From: Hyphomicrobiales bacterium
Lineage (GTDB): Bacteria > Pseudomonadota > Alphaproteobacteria > Rhizobiales > Rhizobiaceae
Reading direction: 5' to 3'
NCBI GenBank assembly: GCA_900472395.1
Contig: UCHV01000018.1
Coordinates: 124,001 to 188,000 of the forward strand
Length of the DNA: 64,000 nt
Part shown: positions 63,546 to 64,000 of the stretch, one piece after another
Position numbering within the stretch: the first letter of the stretch is position 1
Layout of the letters: the number at the start of each line of letters is the position of its first letter
Program-made: the position numbers and the translations under genes
Notes under the pieces: model-generated
The model's database searches: none
What the model saw: the letters and a program-made list of their open reading frames with translations, nothing else
What the model was told of the DNA's origin: nothing

Positions 63546-64000
63546 TTAAATAGTAATCGTGATCTCGTCGGGCAAGGGATCGGCCCTTTCATTCTCTTCA
63601 CGATCATTCACGCTGATGTTTTCACTCGGCTTTTTGTCGCAAATTGCTCTTTCTGCGAGAATATCGGATAGCGCCGTGAACAGTTCGTCTGCACAATTGC
63701 GATCGAGGCAGAGCGGCGGGCGCAGCGCCAGTCGGTCCGGATCATCGATGTCGGGCGTCATAAACCCGCGTGCAAGCAGCGCCGTTGCCACCGTTTGCGC
63801 ATGCGATTCGGAAAATACCAGATCGATCGCCAGACCTTCTCCCTCGACCTCTATACCATGATTGGCAGCCACCTTCTCCAGCGCCGCCCGAAGGTGATCG
63901 CCGATCAGGCGGGCATTTGCCTGCAGGTCGTCGTCGCGAATCACGCCAAGCGCGGCGGCAGCAACGGCATAGTCGACCGAATTGATATCGCTTACCGGGC
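63546..64000 (-). CDS. C-terminal part of a class-III aminotransferase-like protein (runs off window)
   Basis: About 150 C-terminal residues are visible and the frame is open through the window edge. Residues reading NSVDYAVAAAALGVIRDDDLQANARLIG resemble the conserved C-terminal region of class III (PLP) aminotransferases, followed by a GEGLAIDLVF-like strand. The final 30 residues form an acidic, poorly conserved-looking tail. The catalytic lysine is outside the window, so family assignment is moderate. Confidence 0.6.
   Translation of the reverse strand, partial: PVSDINSVDYAVAAAALGVIRDDDLQANARLIGDHLRAALEKVAANHGIEVEGEGLAIDLVFSESHAQTVATALLARGFMTPDIDDPDRLALRPPLCLDRNCADELFTALSDILAERAICDKKPSENISVNDREENERADPLPDEITITI

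Overview
The window looks like chromosomal or chromid DNA from a member of the Rhizobiaceae (Agrobacterium/Allorhizobium/Rhizobium group). Support comes from a high-GC sequence, a nap operon in the order napEFDABC, a fructose importer in the order frcBCAK, a cellulose operon that starts with the Rhizobiales-specific bcsN, and pcaIJF with a divergent IclR-type pcaR. I cannot fix the genus. No tRNA, rRNA, insertion sequence, phage gene or CRISPR array was seen, and gene density is high throughout.

Layout. 0.2-5.6 kb: periplasmic nitrate reductase napEFDABC (minus strand), with the molybdopterin adenylyltransferase gene mog divergent from it across a shared intergenic region holding an FNR/FixK-like half-palindrome. 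5.9-11.5 kb: one tightly coupled operon for an iron/hexose-phosphate-class ABC importer, a glycerophosphodiesterase-like enzyme and an inositol-phosphatase-like enzyme, read as uptake and breakdown of an organophosphate. 11.5-13.2 kb: L-threonate-type dehydrogenase and isomerase. 13.4-16.3 kb: zntA-like metal pump with a textbook MerR-type promoter, and its MerR regulator. 16.3-19.9 kb: beta-ketoadipate lower pathway (pcaIJF, pcaR). 20.0-21.3 kb: two RNA-modification genes (rluA, rsmJ). 21.3-26.4 kb: frcBCAK and a divergent ROK regulator. 26.4-27.6 kb: one unknown protein and a retropepsin-like protease. 27.7-36.9 kb: cellulose synthesis (bcsN, bcsA, bcsB, bcsZ and a large TPR protein). 37.0-38.9 kb: htpG.

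39.1-56.9 kb is the least understood part. It holds a 907-residue ABC-exporter-like protein whose ATPase motifs are all lost and which carries a long insertion with repeated segments, an HTH-less cyclic-nucleotide-binding protein, a small methyltransferase, a UDP-sugar dehydrogenase, five glycosyltransferase-like proteins, a NodB-like deacetylase and a complete peptide-type ABC importer. I infer an uncharacterised surface-glycan system. This is the best candidate in the window for something undescribed.

57.0-64.0 kb: an APC-family amino-acid permease, a P1/DmpA-type peptidase, amaB and amaA (pipecolate/lysine degradation), a stand-alone RAM-domain protein divergent from amaA across a perfect 13-bp inverted repeat, a small unknown protein, and the 3' end of a class-III-aminotransferase-like gene that runs off the window.
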